NCBI RefSeq assembly: GCF_016859285.1
Contig: NC_053415.1
Coordinates: 4,227,001-4,291,000 of the forward strand
Length of the DNA: 64,000 nucleotides
Source of the DNA: Xiphias gladius
Taxonomy: Eukaryota; Chordata; Actinopteri; Istiophoriformes; Xiphiidae
Direction: 5' to 3'
Part shown: one piece after another, positions 49,721 to 62,429 of the stretch
Layout: every line of letters starts with the position of its first letter
Position numbering within the stretch: position 1 is the stretch's first letter
Program-made: the position numbers and the translations under genes
Notes under the pieces: generated by a model
What the model saw: the letters and a program-made list of their open reading frames with translations, nothing else
What the model was told of the DNA's origin: nothing
The model's database searches: none

Positions 49721-51232
49721 TCCTGGAGGTTTCGGGCCCCCTGAAGGTTTTGAATCTTAGAATATAGAATATACAATCTATTAATAGTACATAGTAATGA
49801 CACTTCTATCCTTTGCAATCATATTCGTGAAAGGAAGAGGAAACAGAAGAAGAGAAAGAAGTATTTGTACTTTAAACAGCTGCCACAGGATCCAGCATAC
49901 TACTGCACTGTATGAGTTGGCATCAGTTGGCAGTCAGTCCAGTGAAAAGCTCAAAACACACCACTTGAGAACAGACATGAGGTTTTAGTGGGGACACAAG
50001 ATAGTGGGGGGTCCCACTCAGCTGATAAGAGCCTTCTATAGTCCACTGTACAATGCGTAGTTAATAGAAACATATTGGCAATGTGCTCACTGAGCCAGTG
50101 TTTATTACTTTTTATGGATGCGGGCCAAGGAGCTCTCATCAATGCAGCCTGTAATTATAGCCGCAATTCTGTTCTGTTGACATACGTAGACAAATGCAAG
50201 TCATCCAAAAGTATACTTTGAACACAGTTTTTCTCTTATCACCGGCAAGCTCGATTGCAACAGGCTTCTTAATACAACAGCTTCACCAGGTGGAGACAAT
50301 AATGGAAGTTTCCAGTGTCAAAATGTTCAAGTGTAATTTGTGTGCCATTACATGCTGAGGAAAGTCCAGCTAATCTTTAATTTTTGCAATGTCTTTGTCT
50401 GCTCAGCTGTTTGCTTCTTTGAACCTTGGTATTTCTTTACATATGATCACAGTCTCAAATGATATTGCTGGATTTGGTTAACGTGGAGCTGTGAAAACAG
50501 TGAAAACATTTCTCCATTTAAGGTGGAACTTTTTTAGTACTCCGAATCAATGAATCAAATTTCTACTGGTATTGGCCAGAATTTAGTCTGTGCCACAGGT
50601 TGGGTGTAAATCCGACCTAATAAAACCTACATCTCACTCTGTAAAGAAAGGACTGTATCTTCGTAACTGGCAAGATAGGAAACGAGCCAGAATAAACTAC
50701 ACAACAGCACACTGTGTCAGGTAGTTAGTTAGCGCCACCTTGGCCAAATACAATAGTAAAATGCTATTTACACATGAATGCATCAGTAATTATATTCAAA
50801 TGATATAATATATAATGCTATAACACTCTCAGGTGTGCAGGACTGGTGAGGCAGTATCTTTACATGCCAGTTCCACTAACTTAAAGATGTAGCGCAAGAA
50901 CCCACTGCAGCGAGTGAGCCAACACGCAGACCAACAACAGCAGGCCCGCAGCCTGAGATGCGGCCACCAGAGCAGACCGAAGACATGTTGTCTTGCTGCG
51001 ACAGCGCCAGGCTGTCTTTGTAGAACGACATCTTCCCATCCGTGATCAGGTTCAGTTTGGAGTAACACATCAGTTCTTGCTAAAAGAAAGCCATTGTTTT
51101 GGTGCGGATATGGTCCAGCCTTTTTTTTCTTTTCCTTTTTTTTTTTTTTTTTTTTTTTCCCCCTTTTTTCTGGAGCGCGCGGGTTTGGTAGGAGGACCGC
51201 ATTTGTTTTTGACACAATGTAAATAATGGCAG

Positions 51233-51242
51233 GTCACGTGAC
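51233..51242. promoter_or_regulatory. CLEAR/E-box palindrome upstream of slc40a1
   Basis: GTCACGTGAC is a perfect 10-bp palindrome identical to the consensus bound by MiT/TFE factors (TFEB, TFE3, MITF). It lies about 355 bases before the slc40a1 start codon, near the likely promoter. The match is exact; binding is inferred. Confidence 0.5.
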
Positions 51243-51380
51243 GGAGTGGGTATATTCGAGGCGGGACGTAAACAGAGCTGCAGAGGAGAGCCAAGCGTCC
51301 GCCGGAGCAGCTGCGAATTTGGCTCCTAGCTTCGTATATGTGCCACTAACCAGCCTTTTAGGCTATCAAATTATTTCTTT

Positions 51381-51412
51381 CCAACTTCAGCTACAGTGAT
51401 AGCTAAGTTTGG
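51381..51412 (+). promoter_or_regulatory. Iron-responsive element in the slc40a1 5' UTR
   Basis: AACTT (51383-51387), a bulged C (51388), AGCTA (51389-51393), the loop CAGTGA (51394-51399), TAGCT (51400-51404) and AAGTT (51405-51409) form the canonical IRE: a lower stem, a single C bulge, five perfect upper-stem pairs and a CAGUGN hexaloop. It is almost identical to the human ferroportin element. Iron regulatory proteins bound here block translation when iron is low. It lies about 190 bases before the start codon. Confidence 0.96.
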
Positions 51413-51596
51413 AAAGGAGGAAAGAGGAAAACGCCGTGTCTTCTTTTTGTTTTTGTGTAGCTGTCGACAGTTACATGCCGCGTTCGACCTCCTTTACATT
51501 ACAAACGGGGAGATAGCGTAAAGAAAAAAAAAAAAAAAAACAACAAAAAACAACAACATTCAGTTGGGTATTTTTTGCCATTTGGACAGCTTTAAA

Positions 51597-54500
51597 ATGG
51601 ATAATTCTGGACCCAAGAAGACATGCTGTGGTAGGTTGTTTTTCATTGCATGAAATTACAAAAATATTTCCCAAGTGGATCCTTCACATCAAGGGAAAAG
51701 GTGCATATGGACCGCCAACGGAGGAACATGTCATGAATTGTATTGACACTATTTTCTTCACAGAATCTATCCGAGATTTCTTCACTTCAGCCAAATTCCT
51801 TATTTACATGGGACATGCTCTGTCAACATGGGTAAGTGAAACACTGAAACTATTACAATTGACCGCGTTATTGTCTATTTAAATGACACACCATCATATA
51901 TTTGTACGCGTTCAGCATGATGACAGGCCACATATGTTGCTTTCCAGGGTCAAACTAAATGTAATACCACATTAATGTTTTATTACAGCATGTGTTATAT
52001 AACTGTCATTACAATACAAAATGACATGTTTTCCATGTGTAGCTCACAGTAACTCTCATGTCTAAAGGCCAGATTAAACTGAGGGTGTTTACTGAGCCCG
52101 TGCAAGCAGAGAGGGTTCCTACTATTTATCCAGCACCTCAACCACATTTCCTGTCAGCCCCAACCAGGATACCTGAATCAAGCTTGCACTATAAATAATT
52201 AGGATCTGAATTCCCAGGGTGACCGAATGTGGAACTTTGCCGTGGCTGTTTTCCTGGTAGAGCTGTACGGGAACAGCCTGCTGCTCACGGCCGTATACGG
52301 GCTTGTGGTGGCCGGCTCCGTGCTGTTGCTGGGGGCCATCATTGGGGACTGGGTGGACAGAAACCCCAGACTCAAAGGTAAGGCAGCAAAAAAACAATGC
52401 CAAGTACAGCTGTTCTTGATTGACTGTCATAACACAACTTTGTCATGAATAAAATGCCGAAACTTTGTAGAATCGATCCTGAAAATGTATGTGTAGCACT
52501 TTCCAAGGGAATGGTATTCTAGTGTTGCATACAATGGGCACATGTGCAGTTTTCCTCACAAATAGATGCATCTCTTGCGGAATGTTTATTCAGAGGAATT
52601 TGGCAAAGACATTATTAGATTAGATCAGGGAGCGGGGACTGAATCCAGCCATCTTGTGGAAGCGCTCTAATGAACTAGTTTATCAGACAAAAATCTGTTG
52701 TCTTTGATCAGATTTCTGTCCCTAATGCTCATCGTGGTGTTTCCACAGTGGCCCAGACTTCGCTGCTCGTCCAGAACAGTTGCGTCATCGTGTGTGGGAT
52801 CCTCCTGATGGTTGTTTTCCAGTTCAAAGAACAGCTTGTGGAGCTCTACAATGGATGGATTCTGGTAAGATCCCCCCTGTGCTGTCTCTTACACGCTTGC
52901 TGTTTCAACGTGATTTGATGGGGACTTTCACTGAAAGGATTTTTACCCCTTCTCCTCAAGTACAACACTCTGACCCCTGAAACTTGCTTACTTTCACTGA
53001 TATTTACTGCCACGTCGATACATTTATGGCCACTTGAACAGCTTTTACAGAGTAATTCACTCCCAGAAGACCTTTGACTATTTCACTAACTTAAATTGAT
53101 AGAGTAGGTTAGTTGTTATTTACTCTTTGTTTCCAGGAGCCAATTATGTTAATGATGTATTAAATAACTTGATTTTTTACATTCTTGATACTCAGCATAT
53201 TTATCTTGTAATTGCAATTATTAATTTGTGAACTATAAATAATTAATTTGCAGTCACAAAACAAAGTTTACAGTTTAGTTTTGTTATCACAAGGAAACAA
53301 AGCATGAGAGGAAACCCCACACATATGTTCTCAGCAGCTTTATATGGAAAAGCGTTTGTGTCAGGGTTTTGCAAGGGGCTTGTTTACACTTGTTGAGCTA
53401 TGTAACTAAATAAGAGCTCCCTCACAACAAAGATTCAGTCTTGGTCCTGCAGCTAACCAAGTCTGAGATGCAGGGTTGCAGACTAGGCAGGTTTGCGTGA
53501 CAGCGTTTCTGTCGTGGGAGACTAGTTGGGGTCGGCTTAAACACAAAGCCTTTCTGTTGAGGGAAATGTCTCCAACGTTGGCATCTGCATTTGTGGGACG
53601 CCTTCGGGTTTCCACGAGGGGGGGGGGGGGTCTGTGTGAGAGGGTTTAGAGGGATGGCCAGTGTCAGAGTGTGTGTGTGTGTGTGTGGAAGCGGAGACAA
53701 GTTTGTGAAACAGGAGGTCGAGTGTGTCGTTGAAAGGCTGTGTAGTCAGCAGGTTCTTGAAGGCCTGTCACATGACAGATGGAGAGAGGGAGAGAGAAAT
53801 GTGGCCTGGTCAGTTGAAGAATGTTTTCTATTCTGATCAGAGCAGCTGCATTACAGTGTACATACAGCTCAACAAACAAAGTAGCCAGCCAGTGTGTTTA
53901 AGTAGGCCATTTCTAGACAAAACATTGTACATGTTTTAGTATTTTTGTCCTCCTATAGGCTACAAATTTATTGGGGCTGTAGTTGAGGTCACATGTGGAG
54001 TGTTATATTATCTGTCACGTTTTTTCTTTTAAGCAGCTATTTTTCAGAGAATATTATAGATTTTTTTCCAAAGGAAGTTATCGATTTTTTTTTTAGTTTA
54101 CATAAGATCACATGTGATAGTAGCATTGGTCTTTACTTTTGGTTAAAAAAGTATTTCGTCATCAATATGAGGTGAAATATGTATTTCCAAACTGACAACT
54201 ATGCAACAAATAAGTCTAATTTTACAATTGCATTTTGGATGTTACAGCGTTAAAAATTCGGTATTGAATAAAATGTAACAAGAACGTGCACATGTAAAAA
54301 TGCCTAATTTTGTTTTTCAGACAACTTGCTACATCCTGGTCATCACCATCGCCAACATCGCCAACCTTGCCAGCACGGCTACATCCATCACCATCCAGAG
54401 GGACTGGGTTGTGGTCGTGGCAGGTCAGGACAGCAGCAAGTTGGCAGGTCAGTGTTTCTTACTTACTGTAGTCTTCTGATTTAATGTAGGCCTCACATGA

Positions 54501-56712
54501 CCTGCTATCAGATCTGTTCAGTGGGGCAGACTTTGAATCCTGCATGCTGACTCACTCTGGTTTTTAGCTTTTATATCCCTGCAGTTTCCCCTGATTGTTA
54601 TAAGCTATTTAAATGATTTGCTCACATGGTGGAAAACAATCTCAGTACTTATGAACTTGGTGACCCTTGTCAATCTGCTGTGCTACTGCTGTCATTCTAG
54701 TAAAAACTGCTGTCATGTGAATGTGTAAAACTACCCAAAATATGAGGACTAGAATGGGCCACTATTTGATTACATTTCCTACACATTCACCCACTTATTA
54801 TTTGACCTATACCTCTTGTGTCAAACAGACATGAATGCCACAGTGCGGATTATTGACCAGCTGACCAACATCCTGGCTCCCATGCTGGTGGGCCAGATAA
54901 TGGCCTTTGGCTCCCATTTCATTGGCTGCGGCTTCATCTCTGGCTGGAACCTGTGCTCTATGTGTCTGGAGTATGCGCTGCTGTGGAAGGTCTACCAGAA
55001 GACGCCAGCATTAGCCGTGAAAGCAGGACAAAAGGAGCAGCAGCAGGAGCTCAAACAGCTCAGTCCTCCGAAAGGTAGCTGCAAGAACCTTGTGTTTATA
55101 TCACGTGAAACAAAAATCCTGGTAGAAAGTTATAACTGGTTTTATGTTTGGTAATAAATTGCATCTTATTTATTGGGTTTGGAGATTTTTTGGCTTGGTC
55201 ATTGATTTGTACTGAATATGACTATATCTCTCCATCCTTCTGCCCTTTCGCAGACTTGGAGAACGGCCAAAGTCCTGAGGAGTCTTCTCAGCCGCTGATG
55301 AATGAAGCCTCAGTGGTGGCCAAGCCCGACTCTCCCAAGCAGCATGGCTGTTGCTACCAGGTGACCGAACCCCTGCGCACCTTAAAGGCCGGCTGGGTGG
55401 CCTACTACAACCAGAACATATTCTTCGCCGGCATGTCCCTGGCTTTCCTCTACATGACAGTGCTGGGCTTCGACTGCATCACCACAGGTTATGCCTACAC
55501 ACAGGGCCTCAACGGCTCAGTGCTCAGCCTGCTGATGGGGGCTTCGGCCGTGTCGGGTATCTGCGGCACTGTTGCCTTCACTTGGGTTCGCAAGAAGTGC
55601 GGCTTGATCCGCACGGGCTTCATCTCGGGCGTGGCTCAGCTGTCCTGCCTCATGCTGTGCGTAGTCTCTGTCTTCACTCCCGGGAGCCCCTTCGACCTCA
55701 GTGTCTCACCCTTCCAGGACCTTTACACCCACTTGATTGGCGAGAAGACCCTGCCCGAGGCTGACCACAGCCTCACCAGCGTTCTTACGGGTGGGAATGC
55801 CACTACTGCTGCACCAGCCGAAGAGCTGCCACCTCTGCAGTCCTACATGTCTGTTAGTCTGCTGTTTGCTGGCGTCATTGCTGCTAGAGTTGGTGAGTAA
55901 AGTAGTTCCCCTTGATCTTTTTAGTAGTGGTTATCTAAATACCCGTTATGTTTTATTGGATTATGGAGAGATGTCTCATTACTTTGAAGAGGATTTAAAG
56001 TGCAAATCATCACTGATTGCTACTTAAGTAAAAGGTGCAGTCTAAATTGAGGTTTGTTAGTTTTAATTGAGAGGTTTTTGGAGTATGTAAGAATTTGTGT
56101 TCATGCTTTGTTGGCATGTTCACTTCCGTTGATGAGATTATAAAAGGCTGTTTTTCAGTTTTGACTTCCTAAAGGTAAGGCAAGCAGGTACTATTCAGTC
56201 CACAGGTTGAATGGTTTCATAAGTCACCGGAATTTCATATTAGACCTCTACGGACCTGTTAGAGCAATATCTGCAACCTTTGATGCCAATAATATGGCCT
56301 GATAGTGCTGCTATAGCTAATGTTGAGTTCCAGAGTCATTTTAATGTGGCTGTAAAAAATACCACGAGGACTGACTGTTGATCTCTGTCCTGCAGGCCTG
56401 TGGTCTTTCGACCTGACAGTGACCCAGCTCATCCAGGAGAATGTGATTGAGTCAGAGCGAGGTGTGATCAACGGCGTCCAGAACTCCATGAATTACCTCT
56501 TAGACCTGCTGCACTTCATCATGGTGATTCTGGCTCCGAACCCCGAGGCCTTTGGCCTGCTGGTCATCATCTCTGTCTCCTTTGTGGCCATGGGTCACGT
56601 CATGTACTTTAGGTATGCCTTCAAGAGCCTGGGTAGCCGCCTCTTCCTCTGCTGCTCAACGGAGCAGAAGGTGGAGATGGTAGACAGCCCCTCACTTCCT
56701 ACCACCGTCTAA
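51597..56712 (+). CDS. slc40a1: Ferroportin-1, iron exporter
   Basis: The only known vertebrate cellular iron exporter, a 12-TM plasma-membrane protein removed when bound by hepcidin. Eight coding exons: 51597-51630, 51764-51831, 52218-52377, 52749-52864, 54321-54447, 54829-55074, 55254-55892, 56396-56712, giving 1707 nt and 568 residues (human 571), in frame. Conserved blocks include [65 protein letters not shown], and [17 protein letters not shown], with Cys325 matching human Cys326, the hepcidin-binding cysteine. [22 protein letters not shown] and [24 protein letters not shown] follow in the last exon. The intracellular loop (about 228-285) and the extracellular loop with NATTAAP are the divergent parts. 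Regulated through the upstream IRE. Confidence 0.98.
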
Positions 56713-56869
56713 CTCCATTTAACCGACTCTGTCCTGGGTACATATTTCTCAAGCCTTACCCTATCCCTGCATGTTATTTATCGAGCGAACATAATTGCTT
56801 CTAGCTGTCAGAATGCTCATGCTAACATAGACGAGAGAAAGGTTACTTAACATGCTATGTATAGCCATT

Positions 56870-56875
56870 AATAAA
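56870..56875 (+). other. Candidate slc40a1 polyadenylation signal
   Basis: AATAAA about 158 bases after the stop codon is the first canonical signal. Others at about 58923 and 59504 leave room for a longer 3' UTR. Confidence 0.35.
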
Positions 56876-56879
56876 ACAT

Positions 56880-59240
56880 TAATCCTTAGCAGATGGAGGT
56901 GAGTAGAAAGCTTACAGTCATAGAAAACTGATAGTCCATAGTAAAATTTTAGATAAGGCAGGGTTTCTCTAACTTTTTCAGTCTGGGTGTCCATGCTTCT
57001 TAACACAAACATGTACTGTCAAACAATGACCCATCTCTTGGTCATTAGGCTTGCGACCCCATTTTCAGTCCTGTTAAGGAAAACAGTAAAATACTCTCCT
57101 CCTAACCGCCTGGATCTAGCTGTAAAGATTTGTAAAAGGTGCTTCAGCTAACAAAAGGGCAAAATAAGGGAGAAATGTTGCAGGGAAGCAGGCACTGAGG
57201 CTTTAACAAAGGGGGGCGACTGTCTGAGATCCTAAAAGACAGAGCATCCATCTTTTTTTGACACTTGCCTTTCAGTGACATCATTGGTGCTGTAGCTGTG
57301 ACTGCTAGCTGTTCTCTGATAGCCTCCTCTTGGTTTTGTTAGCTTACATAAACATGTATGATGAGCAGCTTGTGGATTTCTTCCTCTAGAAGGGGGTGAG
57401 TACTTTTTATTTGACCAAACACAAAAAAACTGGGATCTAGTCTCTTTAGTGAGTGGTTATAAGGGTTATGCAATTAACTGTATTTATTCAGGAAATTCAG
57501 ACAGTGGTTTTTATAATAATTGTATCATCAGTATTGTGTTGTGCGATCTTGATTGTGCCACAAGAAACAAATGAGAAATCCTGTGCACCCTTGTCAATAG
57601 TTATCTCAGTTACCAAAGTCAAAGTCCATATGTTGCATTAAAGGAAGTGAGGGAAACCAGTTATCTGTCTGAAGCATTCCAAATATATATTTTTGCATCA
57701 GGTGACAGTAGTGTAGGTTCACTAATGCTTTCATATAATCCTAGTATATCTGAGTATTTCTAACCCACTCTGAGATTGTACTTAAATTTTATTTTTCCGG
57801 TAGATTCATTTTGTCACCTTTTGATTTTTATGTTTGAGTTCTGTTGAGTGATTTTTCAATCATGATTGTTGTTACACAGGCACTTTAAGTGATTGACGTC
57901 TGTCATTACATCCAATGCGTGATCAGGTATTTGATCGATATTTTTTGCACAAGGCTGAAGTCCTGACTCCCCCAGATCCCCTCTGCACAATCATATTTCA
58001 ATCACTTATAGTTTCTCTGTCAGTCTGTTCAGGTGCTGTGGGGGGATTGTGGTTCAAAAAGGCACATATTGTAACACTCAGCACCACGTGGAAAAAAAAA
58101 CTGGACCAGCCCCTGTGAAAAAGTCTGAATATAGCCCCAGTTTACTTCAGATACCCCCGTTTTCTTGAGTCCTCAAGTCCGCCAGGGAGCTTAGTCGGCA
58201 TCCCTTATCTGATCTCAGTTTACTGCTTCAGACTGCCAACAAACCCTGGACCTGGACTCAGTCAGGGTTTTTGTTCGTATTGTCCTAAGCTTCAACAGTG
58301 AAGGAAACATTTTACTAAAGTCGAAGCTCTGTCTTCTGTCTTATGTTGACATCTTTGGCTTTGCAGTACTAGCGTAGAAAATGTATTCAATAGTACCTCA
58401 TTAAATCAAGTGCATAGTTTGTGGCTCTTTCGCATGCTAGCTTTCCTGAAGTGAAGTGATTCAGCTGATCCCACTTTGTAGGTAAAAGAGTGTCTTGAAA
58501 AACAGTTTAAGACATAGACATTGGGAAAGTAGCTTTGCTTTAAAGATCACAAAGTAACTATAATGTAGCTGTAACTACATCCTTCCACCTTCAGTGATTT
58601 CTGATGCCTTACTATAAACTAGCCATGACAGCTCTTAAACGCACACATGTGGCTACATCAAGAAAAAGCTAGCCAGTGTAGACAAGAAATTGGGGAGTGG
58701 CAGGAGGAAATATTTGAGTTGGAAACAGAGGTAGCCACAGCAGATGTAGGAGAACAGAAGGCTACTTTTCAGCTGCGCATTCCCATGAAACCTGGTAGAG
58801 GAAGTGGTGCTGAGTCAGGATGTCTGCAGGTGTGCCATGAGGTGCAGGCTCACTGGGAATGGAGCTTAATTCTCTTGTCCCACCCAAGTTTAATGTAACC
58901 CCAAACTCAGTGTGGGCATGAGAATAAAACCAGCTCTTACAACAGTCGGTCTGCTGATTCAGGAATATCACACATGGCTATAATTTTTATATTTTTAATG
59001 TAAATAATATTAGCTGTCAGTCAGTTTAAACTTACAAAAACATACAAATGAAAAATGTTTAAAAAAAAATACATTGTGTAAACTATTACATGCTGTTTGT
59101 CTGAAATATTTTTACATGTTTTATATACTTTGTGTTAGCATTTATGTCAAATTGTGGTTTCTCAAAGATTTTTGAAATTTGTGTATAAAGCAATTACTGG
59201 ATTTCATTTCAATACATCTGTATCATACTGCTTCAATCTC
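56880..59240. other. slc40a1 3' flank; no gene recognised
   Basis: Part of this may be distal 3' UTR. A frame at 58647-58898 has a mildly charged, helical-looking composition but resembles no protein I know and has no splice context. Confidence 0.45.
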
Positions 59241-59242
59241 AC

Positions 59243-59285
<43 letters not shown>

Positions 59286-59366
59286 GTATATATACATATA
59301 TTTGTGTACATATACGTGTGTGTGTGTGTGTATATATACACGCACACACGCGTATATGTATACACA
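59243..59366. repeat. (TA)n/(TG)n microsatellite
   Basis: About 40 bp of TA repeat followed by mixed TATA/CATA, a TG tract and CACACG units. Confidence 0.95.
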
Positions 59367-60044
59367 CATCAGTATTATTATATTTCAATAGGCAAACATT
59401 AAAAGACATTAAACATTAAAGGAATCAATTTCATTTTTATATAATAATCGCACTCCACTCGGTATGAGGGCGTTGATACTGCTTGTATTGCATGAGGTCT
59501 CTTGAATAAAGAAAACTTTTACGATCACCTGTCTGTATAGCCTTGTGTGTGTGTTTGTGTGCACTGTGTTATGTTTGCAGGGTTTCTTGGTCTCAGTTTT
59601 GCGCTTGGCCGCTGCTGTGTTAGGTCACATACCACAGAAGAGTTAGCGGCTAATCTCCTCCCCACAACCCATTTTTCTTTCAGGCAGCCAGTGTTAAACT
59701 GACTGACTTTAAGCTGAGCTGGATGATCGGGACTTGCGAGCCTGCTGAAAAGACAAAGAGTGACCTGGTTTTTCACAAGCGCTAGAGGGGCTTGGCCCGA
59801 GACATTTTAGTGGGCTCTGACTGCATTTTGTGGTCATTTTATCATTTTAACACTTGATGTGTTTCCATATTTTATTACCAATGCACTTATTAAAACCATG
59901 GCCATATTACGACGCTCATAGAGTTAGTACCACTTTAAGAGATTTACACAACACCAAATACAAATCCACTGCTAATCAGTAAGAAAGCTAATGAATACAA
60001 GAGTACCTTTTTGAACCTCTTTAGGCGTTTTTTGCACGTCAAAT

Positions 60045-60335
60045 GTTCTGTCGCAATATCAGATTTGTACCCTGTATAGAATTCTTCCATCTTGAACTAG
60101 AATGGCACTCAGTAGAGCGTACACCTCTACCAAGGCCAATGTCAAACAGCATACACCAGATTGTAAAGATTCGTAGTGAATGATCCAGATCTTCCCGGCC
60201 TTGTAATGGGCTCTTCCCTGGCACAATCCCCAATCCCTCCGCCAAGTTTGGTGCAAATCGGTTCAGTGCATTTTGTTCGGTTCCTGCTGACAAACAAACA
60301 AGGGTGAAAACAGAACCTCTGTGGCGGAGGTAACA
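60045..60335 (-). repeat. Teleost interspersed repeat ending in 'ctctgtggcggaggtaa'
   Basis: The sequence 'gtacacctctaccaaggcca', 'cgccaagtttggtgcaaatc', 'ggttcagtgcattttgttcg' and 'ctgctgacaaacaaacaagg' up to the GGCGGAGGTAA end matches a dispersed fish repeat I recognise from many loci. Its class is not certain. The open frames on the minus strand are by-products. Confidence 0.55.
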
Positions 60336-60984
60336 ACAGTAATAAAAAAGCCAAGGGAAAAATCTGTAGTGAGATGATGCCGTATGTTACTGTCTGTGCT
60401 GTTTTCTAAGATGCTTTTTATGTTATGACAGCAGATTTGTCATATAGGTTTAGAGCAAAATGTTCAACACAATGAGCCTCATCTTAAATAATGGTCAAAT
60501 CAGCCCCCCCCCCGCCTCCCATACTTGAAGAACCACATTCTTGGGACAAGGTTGCTGACTATAGCGAAAGTCCAATATCTATAGACAGGAACTGGGACTC
60601 AAGTGTTCACAGAGGAGATATCTCTTCCTCTTTATGTGTAAGCTTTCTTGTGTCTTCTTATGAAATATAAATAAGAGGCACAGAGAGGCAGATCTTCTCA
60701 AAAAACTAATATTCATGTTTGGTCAGCATCTCCTGCCAAAGCCTTGTGTTCATGTTTGTTGAAGTCAAAGTTTCCCGGATAAGCCTTTCACCGTAATTTC
60801 AAAGGTGAGATTAGGAATAACATTTAACAGATACCACTGCTGATAGGGAAAGTCGGGTGTGAGAGGCTTACACGTTGCTCGATTTCAGTCTTTTAAGGCA
60901 TACCTGTACAGCTCTACACTGAGGCACGTTTACTACAGACGACTGTGTCGATCTTCGCTTGATCCAAGCAGGAACTCCTGCAGC

Positions 60985-61560
60985 ACATTAAAGGGATAGT
61001 TCTAGATTTTGGGAAATATGCATATTTTCTTTCTTATAGAGAATTCGATGATTGATACCACTCTCAGGTCTTTCTGTTAAATATGAAGCGACCGCCAACC
61101 ACTAGTTAGCTTAGCTTAGCGTAATGATGAAACAGCTAGCCTGGCTCTGAACACCGGTAACAAAATTTGCCTACCAGCACCTAAAGCTCATTAATTCACT
61201 AGCTATCTTTGCTTGAAAAATGAAAAAGTTGTGGTTTTATGGGGGAGCTACAGTATGTGCCAGACTATTTCTTTGCTGGGTGCCGTCGCTTCCTCCAGGA
61301 ACTCACCGCACTTAGCGAAGAAATAGTCCAGCACATTACCAGTTGTAAAACCACAACTTTTTTTAAATATATATATATATATTAAACAAATTATATAACA
61401 TGCTAATTAGTGAGCTTTAGCTGTGGGTAAGTAGTTTTTTTTCACCTTTGGATAGAGCCAGGTTGGCTGTCTCCCCCCATTTTCAGTCTTTATGCTAAAT
61501 CAAATTCACAGTCACTGCACAGTATCAATCTTCTCATCTCATAAAACTATTATAAAGTTC
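60985..61560 (+). repeat. Teleost MITE, 'gggatagttc...gggaaatat' family, copy 2
   Basis: It begins 'aaagggatagttctagattt' and 'gggaaatatgcatattttc', with 'gttagcttagcttagcgtaa' and 'cagctagcctggctctg' inside. It also carries an internal inverted pair: 'gttgtggttttatggggg'/'ctatttctttgctgggtgc' against 'gaagaaatagtccagca'/'gttgtaaaaccacaac'. It lies in the opposite orientation to the copy at 49.4 kb. It is non-coding. Confidence 0.6.
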
Positions 61561-62429
61561 CATGGTTTTTTTTCCCCCTTTCTATTTGGTCCTAAGGCAG
61601 ATTTCCAAGAAAGTAATATTTATCACGAATATTTAAAGGGGGCTTGTTTGAATTCACATGTACTTGATCTGCTTTACAATTCCCAGTCATATCAAGCAAA
61701 AAAGGTGACATGTAAACAGATGTGTATATTGTGAGCCAGTTTGATCACCAAAGCTCCTGTACAGCCTAGATATCTGACCACATGCATAGATCATGAAGAA
61801 ACGTGAGTGATCTTTGATGGTGGGAAGCCTCGGGCCAGCTAGAGCCTGACCGAGAAAGGAACTGAAAAATGCTGAGATAAAAGCACACTGTCTTAATCGA
61901 CCTTAGGAACAAAACACGACTTTTTCCTTCTGATACAGCTTACTCAGGACTCAAGAGTCTGCTGTGTCAAGCCTGACTTTACAGCACCAATAACGTGCCA
62001 TTTCAAGGTCCTGGTGAAACAAGTACAGTTAACTCCTCAAGCTCTCCGAGAAAGCGACCAGTAACTGTGATATCGAAGATCATGGGCAGCATTTCCAAGC
62101 ACAATGTTAGACATTGACTCAAAAGATATGTCATCTTTGCAGACTTTGCCTCATGGTAATCCTAATCCTTTCTGAAGGGCCAGGCTGGCTAGATGTGTGT
62201 CATAGTTCTCTATCTTATACAACAATGTCAGAAACGTCATCTACATGTGTGACCTTCACCAGGTTACTCAATTACATCACACAGCACTTGACAACAGAAA
62301 AAGTGCTGAGTTTGGACACTGGAAGACACACTGAAGTTGTGTATGAAGGTGAGGGATGAGGCAAAATCACAGAGGCCAGCAACTGAAAGAAAGGGATACA
62401 TCTTTTTTATTAAATTTCAAAGTATAGAA

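Larger units (their letters stand above)
46020..50800. other. Intergenic, no gene recognised
   Basis: About 4.8 kb between the asdurf/asnsd1 promoter and the slc40a1 5' region. It contains the fish repeats listed separately (47310-47590 and 49375-49720) and otherwise AT-rich sequence. None of the open frames (up to about 107 codons) resembles a known protein. Confidence 0.55.

Noticed and set aside
53620-53700. G-run and TG tract in slc40a1 intron 4 as a regulatory G-quadruplex
   Set aside because: It is a single run of about 12 G rather than four spaced runs; it looks like simple sequence only.
55351-55764. 137-codon frame inside slc40a1 exon 7
   Set aside because: It is an alternate-frame shadow of the ferroportin coding sequence, which is G+C-rich here.
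58647-58898. 83-codon charged frame downstream of slc40a1
   Set aside because: It resembles no family I know, lacks splice or promoter context and lies in repeat-rich flank.
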